Under the pieces are notes generated by a model that was not told the DNA's origin, did no database searches, and saw only the letters and a program-made list of their open reading frames with translations. From NCBI GenBank assembly GCA_012842105.1, contig DUTL01000233.1, forward strand, positions 1 through 8,964: a stretch of DNA of 8,964 nucleotides. The letters run 5' to 3'. Within the stretch, counting starts at the first letter, position 1; the number at the start of each line of letters is the position of its first letter. The translations under genes and the position numbers were made by a program. Of this stretch, positions 1 through 6,972 are shown one piece after another. The stretch is from Candidatus Fermentithermobacillaceae bacterium (GTDB lineage Bacteria > Bacillota > Sulfobacillia > Fermentithermobacillales > Fermentithermobacillaceae).

Positions 1-397
1 CTAGAAGATGCAAAGTGCCATGAACCAATAAAAGAGCTAATTCCCGGCGCAGGGGCCTTCCATGAGATTCAGCCTGCCTGGCAGCAGTATCCAGAGATAT
101 CACAACGTCGCCGAGCATGTCAGGGATTTCGGATATGCCTGGTTCACAACCTTCACAATCAAAATCCATCATTGGAAAAGACAAAACATCTGTAGGGCCT
201 TCTTCATTGCGGTATTTCTTGTTGAGGGATGCTATGAAACCATCACCGGTAAAGAGCACCGAAACCTCGCTGCCGGCAAAACCCCGGCCTTCGCTTTTCA
301 GGGTAAAACGTATCACTTCAGATGCTATTCTGGCCAGGAATTCCCTCTGGTTTGAACTGGTTTCACGCTCAAGATTCATCGTCACCTCAACCGCCAT
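1..397 (-). CDS. ybeY: YbeY endoribonuclease / rRNA maturation factor (3' end cut by window edge)
   Basis: YbeY is a zinc-dependent endoribonuclease family acting in 16S rRNA 3'-end maturation and ribosome quality control in the cytoplasm. I translated this frame by hand and see 132 residues before the left edge. They include the family block around residues 62-75 (YRNEEGPTDVLSFP), LGDVVIS at 95-101, and the start of the zinc motif, HGTLHLL at 126-132, with two of the three metal-binding histidines (126 and 130). The third His and the C-terminus lie outside the window. I chose the ATG at 397 because MAVEV fits the first beta strand of the family. An in-frame ATG at 379 has a closer GAGG and is the alternative; an in-frame ATG at 418 has no visible SD. 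The chosen start overlaps the end of pgpH by 11 nt, so translation is probably coupled. Identity is secure; the exact start is not. Confidence 0.93.
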   Translation of the reverse strand, partial: MAVEVTMNLERETSSNQREFLARIASEVIRFTLKSEGRGFAGSEVSVLFTGDGFIASLNKKYRNEEGPTDVLSFPMMDFDCEGCEPGISEIPDMLGDVVISLDTAARQAESHGRPLRRELALLLVHGTLHLL

Positions 398-2585
398 TTG
401 CTTCACCGGCTCCGTCATTGGTATTTGGCTTGTCTGCCCCGTTTCTGCCTTTTGCCTTTGGATACTGGATTCTTGTATGAAACAACCCTGCCAAAACCTG
501 AATAAACGTCTCTGCTATGGTATCCAATTCTCTTAATGTTAGATCAGACCTGTCTAGCTGGTGATCGAACAACCGGTCGTGGATAATTTTCCTCACAACA
601 GATTCGATTCGGGCAGGAGTCGGTTTTGAAATCGATCTGGTGGCCGCCTCAACGCTGTCAGCCAGCATCACTATGGCAGTCTCCTTGCTGCCCGGCCTGG
701 GCCCCTCATACCTGAAGGACCATTCCTCCGGGGGCCTGTCGTCTCTGGCTGCGGCATTCTCGCTCGCCTTCAAATAGAAATACATAGCAAGGGTTGTTCC
801 GTGGTGTTCACTGATAAAGTTCAGGATGGCTTTGGGCACCTCATGTTCCTCAGCCAATTCAACGCCATCTTTTACGTGAGCCTTAATTGCAGTGGACGAC
901 AAGGACGGGCTCATCTTGTCATGAGGATTTCCCATGTCGAACACTTGATTTTCAACAAACAGGTAAGGCCTCTTAATCTTGCCGATATCATGGTAGTAAG
1001 CACCCACTCTTGCAAGAAGGCTGTCAGCTCCTATGGCCCATGCAGCCGCTTCCGCAAGGTTGCCCACCATAATGCTGTGGTGGTAAGTCCCGGGCGCTTC
1101 AAGGAGGAGCCTGTGGAGCAGCGGATGTTCAGGATTGGACAGTTCAATCAGCCTGATGGGAGTGAGTAGGCCGAACACGCTTTCGAAAATAGGCAGTGAA
1201 CCAACTGCAAGTACAGCCGACAGGGGCCCGTTGGCAAGCACAAAGAACACTTCGCGCCACACTGACACGTCATCCATTGCCATAGCGCCTGTAAGCCCCA
1301 GGCATGCATAAGTGACTCCTGCCACTGCCGTAACCACCAAGCCTGCCCGGAAAAGTTGAGACCTGTTCCAGACTTTTCTTACGGCCAATGCAGATGCAAT
1401 CCCTGACGTAAGAGCCAAAGCTACATACTTGACCTCAAAGCCTGTCATGACCCCGACTGCAAGGGCAAGGCCCGCTCCAAAGAAGGCTCCAAACCTTCTG
1501 TCTATCAAAGTGGCTGACAGCATAACTCCAAAAGACACAGGCGCAAGGAAACCGGATACTCCCGCCAAGGCCTTGAGCGCAAGTATGCTGAGCATGACCA
1601 CTGAAGCCAAAAGCGCCGTGTTCTTGGGGGTGAGCATGTGGGTATAGTACGAAACAAGGTACACCCCGGTGAAACCGCAGAAAAGAAGCGCTATGAGAAA
1701 AGCGCCTGATATCTGAGAAAACCTTACACGGGTTCCCATTATGCCGAGTTTCTCAAGTATCACTATGTGGTTCTCAGTAACAACTTCGCCTTTTCTTACG
1801 ATAAACTCATCGCGGCGGATTTTCACCGACTCTACTGAAGCAAGTGCCTGCCTGATCTTCTTGTCGGTCTCTTCCTTGTTGAGGATGAGGTTTGCTTCGA
1901 GGTTCTTATCGATGAAACCTGCAATAACCCTGGCCACTTGATCCGGGATTGATCCGTCAATGACGATTTTTGCAACCGCTTCTTCCTTGCCTTTTTCAAG
2001 GTTCTCAGACTTAAGCCCTCTTGATAATATATCTTCAACCACTTCCTGTGCCCGGTTAATACAACCTTCAACGATTACCGGAGAGGTAGCAACAACTCCG
2101 ATAATATCAGTGTCGGAAACACTGTCAGACACAAAAGGCCTCAGTTCCCTCACTATATCTTGGGTAGAAAGATCCTCTGTAGCAGCCAGGCTCTTGATCT
2201 TCAGTGCCAGTTCCTGGAAAAGCGCCCTGGTTTCATCAAGCACTCTGGGGTTACTGTCGTAAACTTCCGACACGCCTGCAACCCGTTCCGCCCGGAGCTC
2301 CTCTGTAGCTGCCTCGTCAACCACTTCCTTGGTAGCCTTAACGTCAATAGGGGAAACTTCGCCGGCCTTGAGTTCCACCTGAGGCGGAACCAGTGAAATC
2401 AGAAAGATTGCGAATATGACCACGAATGTTATTGTGGCCCAGATCAGCACATGGCTGTAGGGTTTCAGTTTAGCGGCCAGCCCCTTAAGATCGTTTTTGT
2501 TCCCCCGGCTTGAACCGGTTCCCGGGCGGCCGGAGGAAACCGCATGCTTAGTCCTATCGGTTTTCTCCGCTTGTTTTCGGAACAC
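387..2585 (-). CDS. pgpH: PgpH-type 7TM HD-domain c-di-AMP phosphodiesterase (YqfF)
   Basis: This is a membrane HD hydrolase of the family that degrades cyclic di-AMP to pApA. From the GTG start it has 732 residues, close to the usual 700-750. A basic, hydrophilic N-terminal tail is followed by one membrane segment near residues 46-66. An extracytoplasmic 7TMR-HDED-type region runs to about 290, a cluster of hydrophobic helices follows to about 480, and a cytoplasmic HD domain comes last. The HD domain has YHHS near 501-504, the HD pair in YYHDIGK at 532-533, NPHDKMSPSLS, and a later EHHGT, all typical metal-site motifs. The frame extends to an ATG at 2615, but that start has only a weak AAAGG and would give a 62-nt overlap with phoH. 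The GTG at 2585 has AGAGGAG seven bases upstream and a 32-nt overlap, so I prefer it. The C-terminal tail (last ~20 residues) is hydrophilic and probably disordered. Confidence 0.95.
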   Translation of the reverse strand: MFRKQAEKTDRTKHAVSSGRPGTGSSRGNKNDLKGLAAKLKPYSHVLIWATITFVVIFAIFLISLVPPQVELKAGEVSPIDVKATKEVVDEAATEELRAERVAGVSEVYDSNPRVLDETRALFQELALKIKSLAATEDLSTQDIVRELRPFVSDSVSDTDIIGVVATSPVIVEGCINRAQEVVEDILSRGLKSENLEKGKEEAVAKIVIDGSIPDQVARVIAGFIDKNLEANLILNKEETDKKIRQALASVESVKIRRDEFIVRKGEVVTENHIVILEKLGIMGTRVRFSQISGAFLIALLFCGFTGVYLVSYYTHMLTPKNTALLASVVMLSILALKALAGVSGFLAPVSFGVMLSATLIDRRFGAFFGAGLALAVGVMTGFEVKYVALALTSGIASALAVRKVWNRSQLFRAGLVVTAVAGVTYACLGLTGAMAMDDVSVWREVFFVLANGPLSAVLAVGSLPIFESVFGLLTPIRLIELSNPEHPLLHRLLLEAPGTYHHSIMVGNLAEAAAWAIGADSLLARVGAYYHDIGKIKRPYLFVENQVFDMGNPHDKMSPSLSSTAIKAHVKDGVELAEEHEVPKAILNFISEHHGTTLAMYFYLKASENAAARDDRPPEEWSFRYEGPRPGSKETAIVMLADSVEAATRSISKPTPARIESVVRKIIHDRLFDHQLDRSDLTLRELDTIAETFIQVLAGLFHTRIQYPKAKGRNGADKPNTNDGAGEANGG

Positions 2586-3558
2586 TGGTTTTCTCCTCTT
2601 TCCAGGCTTCTTCATCGAACCTTTCGTAGGCCCGTATTATCCTCGATACAAGTTCGTGACGAACCACATCTCTATCGGTAAGGTGAACCATTTGTATTCC
2701 CGGTATGTTTCTTAGCACCACTCTCACCTGGTCAAGCCCTGAATAGACTCCCTTGGGCAAGTCTATCTGTGTAACGTCGCCGTTTACCACTGCCTTGGAG
2801 TTAAGCCCTAACCTGGTAAGAAACATCTTCATCTGCTCCGGAGTAGTATTCTGAGCTTCGTCCAGTATGACGAATGCCGATTCAAGAGTGCGCCCTCTCA
2901 TATAAGCAAGAGGGGCCACTTCAATAAGGCCTCGTTGCATGTGCCTCTCAAAAGTATCCAGCCCAAGGATATCGAAACACGCATCGTAAACCGGCCTCAG
3001 GTATGGATTGACTTTCTCTTGTATGTCTCCTGGCAAGAAACCCAGTTTCTCACCTGCTTCCACCGCCGGCCTGGTAAGAACAATCCTGTCAACTTCGCGA
3101 CGCTTAAAAGCAGCCAGAGCCATGGCCACGGCAAGGTACGTTTTGCCTGTGCCTGCAGGCCCTATACCAAATACCAGGGAGTTTTGCTTGATTGCATCAA
3201 CATATTGCTTCTGCCCCGGCGTTCTTGGCCCTATGGCCTTGCCCCGGGCGGTAACCACAACAACGTCATCGTAGTCTTTCAAAGCATTCCCTTCCCGAAC
3301 TGACCTAACTGCGTAGCGTACATCCTGGGCAGTCACTTTATGGCCTGTCCTTGCCCTGCCTACTAAATGCTCCAATACCTTCTGGGCGTTCTCAACCCTC
3401 TCACCGGAACCCGACACCATTATGCTATTCCCGCGGGCAACAAGTTTTACGTCAAGAGCATCTTCAAGAAGAGCAAGGTTTTCATCGTAGGAACCAAACA
3501 GGTTAAATGCTTCAGAGTTACTGGATAATTCGAAAATCACCTGAGTTTGAGATGGCAA
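2554..3558 (-). CDS. phoH: PhoH-family P-loop ATPase (YqfE/YbeZ-like)
   Basis: PhoH/YbeZ proteins are cytoplasmic P-loop ATPases, related in fold to superfamily 1 helicases, and are often encoded next to ybeY. They are implicated in RNA and ribosome metabolism, although the exact reaction is not settled. The product has 334 residues, normal for the family. A small KH-like N-terminal region covers about 8-70. The ATPase core has Walker A GPAGTGKT at 133-140, LTRPAVEAGEKLGFLPGD at 161-178, Walker B with DEAQ at 233-236, and the VNGDVTQIDLP block at 258-268. The start is TTG, six bases after the yqfD stop. GGAGG lies within the last yqfD codons with a long 13-nt spacer, so initiation may depend on termination of yqfD. 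The residues from about 9 onward align with the family N-terminus. The 3' end overlaps pgpH. Confidence 0.95.
   Translation of the reverse strand: MPSQTQVIFELSSNSEAFNLFGSYDENLALLEDALDVKLVARGNSIMVSGSGERVENAQKVLEHLVGRARTGHKVTAQDVRYAVRSVREGNALKDYDDVVVVTARGKAIGPRTPGQKQYVDAIKQNSLVFGIGPAGTGKTYLAVAMALAAFKRREVDRIVLTRPAVEAGEKLGFLPGDIQEKVNPYLRPVYDACFDILGLDTFERHMQRGLIEVAPLAYMRGRTLESAFVILDEAQNTTPEQMKMFLTRLGLNSKAVVNGDVTQIDLPKGVYSGLDQVRVVLRNIPGIQMVHLTDRDVVRHELVSRIIRAYERFDEEAWKEEKTSVPKTSGENR
2586..2599 (-). promoter_or_regulatory. Ribosome binding site deciding the pgpH start
   Basis: On the minus strand AGAGGAG (2593-2599) sits seven bases before GTG at 2585. It lies inside the 3' end of phoH, so the pgpH start is embedded in phoH coding sequence. 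The upstream in-frame ATG at 2615 has no comparable site. Confidence 0.6.
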
Positions 3559-3564
3559 CTTTAA

Positions 3565-4746
3565 CTACCAACCTCCATTTTCATAACTCGGCCACGGCGC
3601 AAGTTCACCTATTTCTTCAATAGTGCCGGCCACAACTCTCACCAGCACGGACTCGGCATCCCCAGATGCTTCATAGCTAAAGTCTATCAGTTTTGCTGAA
3701 GAAGGCAACCGGCTCTCAATGGCGCGTTTGCCCCTTGCCTGAGCATTGGCAACCGCTTCTTCTATGGAAATCTCTTTCCGTTCCCATGTTACCTCAAAAA
3801 ACACTCTCATGAAGATTTCGACCGCAAAGGCCACTTCTCCTTTTCCAAATGCCGTAATTGGATACTGTTCTATTTCGTACCATTCAAAGAGTGTGCCCCA
3901 TGGAAACAAAAGGAATTCAGTGTCCCGTACCCTAATCACCCTGGCCTCTTTCTTTCTGCCGGTCCTGACAGGCTCCAACCTGGACAGTGGTTCTTCATTG
4001 ACCACCTCATACCAGGTTTTGGCCGTAACATTGCCTCTGGCTCCTTGAATTCCGCCAGACGGAACACCTGCAATGAGCAAATCGCCCTTCTTAACGGTTT
4101 GGCCGGGTTGCACCAAAGGAACACCTGACAAAACAAGCACTGATTCAACTACTCCGTCTTTTCTGGCTACAATATCACCCGGGCCGGGCATATCTGGCCT
4201 TACTTTTTCGACGACTTCTATCACCGCAAGGGTTCCCTGAAACCTAATATACACCCATGAAATGCCGGGAAACTCGATTGCTATGGCCTGCTGAAGGTTA
4301 TCGATGGAAACATAGCTTTTCCTGGCCCCTATTGCCAACCCGTTATCAGAAGCTACCCTGAGGATATCACTCCGGGATACCTTAACGTTTCCTTTAACAG
4401 AGATTGCCCATACCGAGCCTGACAACCAGAATAAGACGGCAAGCAGAATAATGCTGACAAGTATGAAAACAGGCCTTCTCCTTATTTTACCTATGAGAAA
4501 GGGAATTCCCACGCGTTTCACAATTCTTGGAACGCACATTGACTTTCGCGCCAGGGGCCTGATTTGCTTGTACCTGGCAAGAGTCGTAGAGAAATAGAGA
4601 TGATCGTCTATAAGGGCAATGTCCCAAACCGGGAACCCGGAACATACACACAGGTTGACCAGGCGCTCAGGATTCTTGCCCCTGGCCTGCACCCGTACAT
4701 ACCCAAGCACATACCCTATAAGCCTTCTAAGAGTCAAACCTACCAC
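3565..4746 (-). CDS. yqfD: Sporulation protein YqfD
   Basis: YqfD is a membrane-anchored sporulation protein. In B. subtilis the gene belongs to the mother-cell sigma-E regulon and is needed at about stage IV; its biochemical role is unknown. The product has 393 residues, the usual length. An N-terminal cytoplasmic region has the family pattern of RRLIGYVLGYVRVQARG followed by PERLVNLCVCSG at about 26-37. One strong membrane segment covers about 91-113, then a large extracytoplasmic part opens with a POTRA/FtsQ-like stretch (VKGNVKVSRSDI, about 117-128). Further on is PGQTVKKGDLLIAG (about 207-220), resembling a biotinyl/lipoyl-like hairpin turn. The frame is closed by a stop 33 nt upstream, so the start is either GTG at 4746 or TTG at 4737. 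GGGGG lies one base before the GTG and about ten before the TTG, leaving the choice open. It follows yqfC by 46 nt and precedes phoH by 6. Confidence 0.92.
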   Translation of the reverse strand: MVGLTLRRLIGYVLGYVRVQARGKNPERLVNLCVCSGFPVWDIALIDDHLYFSTTLARYKQIRPLARKSMCVPRIVKRVGIPFLIGKIRRRPVFILVSIILLAVLFWLSGSVWAISVKGNVKVSRSDILRVASDNGLAIGARKSYVSIDNLQQAIAIEFPGISWVYIRFQGTLAVIEVVEKVRPDMPGPGDIVARKDGVVESVLVLSGVPLVQPGQTVKKGDLLIAGVPSGGIQGARGNVTAKTWYEVVNEEPLSRLEPVRTGRKKEARVIRVRDTEFLLFPWGTLFEWYEIEQYPITAFGKGEVAFAVEIFMRVFFEVTWERKEISIEEAVANAQARGKRAIESRLPSSAKLIDFSYEASGDAESVLVRVVAGTIEEIGELAPWPSYENGGW

Positions 4747-4792
4747 GCCCCCGGTCTTCGGACTGCGCTGCCGCGGCTACAGACACTTTCAA

Positions 4793-5065
4793 TCAAACCG
4801 TATTCATTTCTACGTATTTGATGATGCCCCTCACCGCCATTTGCTCCTTCCCCACTTCTTCGATTTCCAGGTTATCTCCTGATATGGTGATCTGGCCCGC
4901 GCCCACACCAACCACTATCCGGCCAGGCGAGTACTGAATAAGCCCCCTGTGGTTTGATATGAGCACACCCAGATCCCCCACGATGACTACACGGGGAAGA
5001 TCAAGGCTGATATCCATGGGCAGCTCAAGAATCTCTGAAAGCTCCATCCTGAATTTCTTGCGCAT
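4793..5065 (-). CDS. yqfC: Sporulation protein YqfC
   Basis: YqfC is a small (about 90-residue) sporulation protein almost always paired with YqfD; its molecular function is unknown. This 90-residue product has the family features: a basic start MRKKFRMELSEILELP, then the central DLPRVVIVGDLGVLISNHRG block, then a beta-rich half (SPGRIVVGVGAGQITISGDNLEI) ending in VRGIIKYVEM. The frame is open to an ATG at 5086, but the ATG at 5065 has GGGAG (5074-5078) eight bases upstream and matches the family N-terminus, so I place the start there. It is the first gene of the yqfC-yqfD-phoH-pgpH-ybeY set, preceded by the rpsU terminator and a gap of about 250 bases that must hold its promoter. Confidence 0.92.
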   Translation of the reverse strand: MRKKFRMELSEILELPMDISLDLPRVVIVGDLGVLISNHRGLIQYSPGRIVVGVGAGQITISGDNLEIEEVGKEQMAVRGIIKYVEMNTV

Positions 5066-5132
5066 TGCAAACTCTCCCTGTGGCATCTATTCCCATTCCG
5101 GTAGTTCAAATCTCAATCCATCGCTCCAAAAC

Positions 5133-5140
5133 AATGTATG
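5133..5140 (-). promoter_or_regulatory. Possible sigma-E -10 element for the yqfC operon
   Basis: The minus strand reads CATACATT here, which fits the sigma-E -10 consensus CATACAnT exactly. It lies 67 bases before the yqfC start and downstream of the rpsU terminator, the right place for this operon's promoter. The -35 match is poor: at a spacing of 14 the sequence is GTAAAGTG, about 5 of 8 against the consensus. I found no convincing sigma-A promoter in this gap. In B. subtilis this operon is sigma-E dependent, which supports the reading, but the call rests mainly on one eight-base match. Confidence 0.35.
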
Positions 5141-5215
5141 AGAGATCAAGGCGGCACTTTACATGCCGGGGGTTTTTCCAGGCGCCATCATAGCCTTGCT
5201 TGCTGACCAGGAAAC

Positions 5216-5239
5216 AAAAAGCCCGGAAACCGGGCTTTT
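5216..5239 (-). terminator. Rho-independent terminator after rpsU
   Basis: On the minus strand AAAAGCCCGG, a TTT loop and CCGGGCTTTT form a ten-base-pair stem. The T run continues as TTTTTG and then TTT after the stem. It lies about 80 bases after the rpsU stop and before yqfC, so it separates the rpsU transcript from the sporulation operon. The symmetry would also give four T residues on the plus strand, but no plus-strand gene reads into it. Confidence 0.88.
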
Positions 5240-5289
5240 GAATGGCTTTCAATCACTTTTGAATGCTCTGTCAACATGAACATTCAAAT
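5235..5289 (-). repeat. Short repeats and stem-loop in the rpsU 3' untranslated region
   Basis: The minus strand carries TTTGAATG (5281-5288) and CATTCAAA (5258-5265), which can form an eight-base-pair stem with a 15-nt loop. CATTCAAAAG recurs directly 21 bases downstream (minus copies at 5256-5265 and 5235-5244), the second copy running into the terminator stem. Function is unknown. It could be an RNA-stability element or simply local duplication. Confidence 0.5.
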
Positions 5290-5317
5290 ACTATGGGAAG
5301 AACAAGGATGTTGCACT

Positions 5318-5512
5318 TCAGTAATTACGGCGACGGCGACGGTTCTTGCGTGCACGGGCAGCCTCAGCCTTTTTCTTACGCTTTACGCTCGGGCTGTCAT
5401 AATGCTCATGCTTACGCAAATCGCGGAGGATGCCTGAACGCTGGCATTCACGCTTAAAGCGGCGCAGGGCCCTATCAAACGGCTCGTCTTTACCAACCTT
5501 AATTTCCGGCAA
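5318..5512 (-). CDS. rpsU: Small ribosomal subunit protein S21 (bS21)
   Basis: This is bS21 of the small ribosomal subunit, a short, very basic protein near the mRNA exit site that contacts the 3' end of 16S rRNA. The product has 64 residues, in the normal range. The core PEIKVGKDEPFDRALRRFKR and the block RDLRKHEHYDSPSVKRKKK are diagnostic, and the tail is Arg/Lys-rich, ending RRRRRNY. The frame is open upstream to 5581, but the extra residues do not fit the family. The TTG at 5512 has GGAGGGAGG (5521-5529) eight bases upstream and puts PEIKVGK right after the initiator, so I place the start there. It has its own promoter and terminator and is probably transcribed mostly alone. Confidence 0.96.
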   Translation of the reverse strand: MPEIKVGKDEPFDRALRRFKRECQRSGILRDLRKHEHYDSPSVKRKKKAEAARARKNRRRRRNY

Positions 5513-5529
5513 ACCTGATCCCTCCCTCC
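5513..5529 (-). promoter_or_regulatory. Strong ribosome binding site fixing the rpsU TTG start
   Basis: GGAGGGAGG on the minus strand (5521-5529) is followed by an eight-base spacer (5513-5520) and then TTG at 5512. A long SD paired with a weak start codon fits a highly expressed ribosomal protein gene and overrules the longer reading frame. Confidence 0.85.
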
Positions 5530-5556
5530 GCCGCATGCTTGCCTCTGTACTTACAG

Positions 5557-5575
5557 ACCCAAAAAATGCTTGGGT
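5557..5575 (-). other. Small hairpin at the 5' end of the rpsU leader
   Basis: Minus-strand ACCCAA (5570-5575) and TTGGGT (5557-5562) pair across a seven-base loop just after the predicted transcription start (about 5580). It could stabilise the 5' end of the transcript or take part in control. It does not match a leader motif I know. Confidence 0.4.
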
Positions 5576-5586
5576 TAACACTAAGA

Positions 5587-5616
5587 ATTGTACAATACTT
5601 ATGCTGAAACGGTCAA
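5587..5616 (-). promoter_or_regulatory. Sigma-A-type promoter for rpsU
   Basis: The minus strand has a -35 TTGACC (5611-5616, 5 of 6), an 18-base spacer and a -10 TACAAT (5587-5592, 5 of 6). It lies between the ddl stop and the rpsU start, giving a leader of roughly 70 nt. No intrinsic terminator is visible between ddl and this promoter, so some read-through from ddl is possible. Confidence 0.75.
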
Positions 5617-5654
5617 CTTAAGGAAGGGCCTCTTGTCACCGGATTAATGCACTT

Positions 5655-6890
5655 TCACCGTCTCACATGCCTCACACCGGTTCTCTTTCGTTCCAGAGCC
5701 AGGCCAATCAGGTTTTTTACCAGCCGGGAATAGGGCATGCCTGATGATTCCCACAGTTTTGGGTACATACTGACATCTGTGAACCCGGGCATGGTGTTAA
5801 GTTCATTAACATATATCTCGCCTGTATCAGGGTGGACAAAGAAATCAACTCGTGCAAGCCCGCTGCACCCTGTGGCTCTGAAAGCCTCAACGGCAATTGC
5901 CCTTACTTTTTCCATGAGGAAATGGTCAAGCGGGGCAGGGATAATCAACCTGGTTGCTTCGTCCATATATTTGGCTTCATAATCGTAAAACTCTCTGGAG
6001 GGGATGATCTGCCCTGCAATTGATGGAATTGGCTCCTGGTTCCCAAGAACGCTGCACTCAATCTCCATTGCGCCTTCCTGTGAAGGCTCAATCAGCACCT
6101 TGAGGTCATAAAGGAACGCGTTGTCAATAGCCCCCGGAAGGCCGTTGCTGTCCTTGACTTTGAATACCCCCAGGCTGGAACCGGAAGCTGAAGGCTTAAC
6201 GAATACCGGAAAACCGATTTGCGAGGTGAGCTGCTCAAGCACCCTGTCTTTTTGCTTTTCCCATATCCAGCGCTCTACCGTAATCGACGGTACATAAGGA
6301 ATACCGTGCCTGGCAAAAACCATTTTGGTTGTGTCTTTATCCATGCAGACTGCTGAAGCAAGGGTTCCCGGCCCTACATACGGGATACCTGATAGATCCA
6401 GTAGCCCTTGGATTGTTCCGTCTTCGCCGAATATGCCATGGAGCACGGGAAACACAACGTCCACGTCAATTCGCGTTCCTTGCCGGCTGTCACCTGCAGG
6501 CCGGTTTGGCATACTATCCGCCCGGCTCCCCTGCCCGTTCCCTTGAAGCTCCGGTGGCCTGCAACAACCACTTCCGGTGTTGTTATATGCTCCTTGCGAA
6601 CATGAACAAGCAGGCGGTTCATAGATGTGCCTACCGTTTATCCATATGCCCGGCCTCAAAGGGTCAGGCAGGATATAGCACGACGGCCCCAGATCCACGG
6701 TGACTTCACCGCATCCTTTCTCAAAGAAACCCTCAGGGTCCTCAATGAACACCCAGTGGCCTTCCCTGGTTATACCTACTGACACAACATCAAACTCACC
6801 CTCTAAAAGGGCCTTGAAAACTGATCTTGCCGATAAGACCGATATCTCATGTTCTCCTGATCTTCCCCCACACAAAAGCGCTACCCGCAT
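5655..6890 (-). CDS. ddl: D-alanine--D-alanine ligase with an unusual Cys-containing insert
   Basis: Ddl joins two D-alanines using ATP to make the dipeptide end of the peptidoglycan precursor. This ATP-grasp enzyme shows the N-terminal CGGRSGEHEISV (7-18), HGIFGEDGTIQGLLDLSGIP (151-170), the ATP-binding KPSASGSSLG (232-241), FYDYEAKY (301-308) and the metal-binding NELNTMPGF (362-370). Glu15, Ser238 and Tyr302 appear to match the E. coli DdlB triad Glu15/Ser150/Tyr216. The Tyr argues for D-Ala-D-Ala rather than D-Ala-D-Lac product. At 411 residues it is longer than the usual 350-375. The excess lies at about 91-140, a low-complexity Gly/Ser/Asn/Pro-rich stretch with Cys at 95, 97, 109 and 110. 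The ATG start has GAGGG seven bases upstream. The gene begins 82 nt after mtaB without a convincing promoter between, so co-transcription with mtaB is likely. Confidence 0.95.
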   Translation of the reverse strand: MRVALLCGGRSGEHEISVLSARSVFKALLEGEFDVVSVGITREGHWVFIEDPEGFFEKGCGEVTVDLGPSCYILPDPLRPGIWINGRHIYEPPACSCSQGAYNNTGSGCCRPPELQGNGQGSRADSMPNRPAGDSRQGTRIDVDVVFPVLHGIFGEDGTIQGLLDLSGIPYVGPGTLASAVCMDKDTTKMVFARHGIPYVPSITVERWIWEKQKDRVLEQLTSQIGFPVFVKPSASGSSLGVFKVKDSNGLPGAIDNAFLYDLKVLIEPSQEGAMEIECSVLGNQEPIPSIAGQIIPSREFYDYEAKYMDEATRLIIPAPLDHFLMEKVRAIAVEAFRATGCSGLARVDFFVHPDTGEIYVNELNTMPGFTDVSMYPKLWESSGMPYSRLVKNLIGLALERKRTGVRHVRR

Positions 6891-6972
6891 CGCAAAACCC
6901 TCACTCTCGCCCCACTTGTTGCCAAACGAACATTGTCAGCAAAAGCACGGCAGCATAATCTTGATATAAAAT

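Noticed and set aside
62..536. Plus-strand reading frames opposite ybeY and the end of pgpH
   Set aside because: They are antisense to clear genes, overlap each other and show no family features or ribosome site.
5513..5581. N-terminal extension of rpsU by 23 residues up to 5581
   Set aside because: The added residues do not fit bS21, they begin at the predicted transcription start, and a strong ribosome site sits directly before the TTG at 5512.
6563..6584. AACAAC/GTTGTT inverted repeat within the DNA of the Ddl insert, perhaps a small mobile repeat
   Set aside because: Six pairs around a ten-base loop with no flanking duplication is too little to support an inserted element.
6891..6972. 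Possible promoter between mtaB and ddl
   Set aside because: The best -35/-10 pair (TTGTGC and TTTATA or TATATC) matches the consensus poorly; co-transcription from mtaB is simpler.
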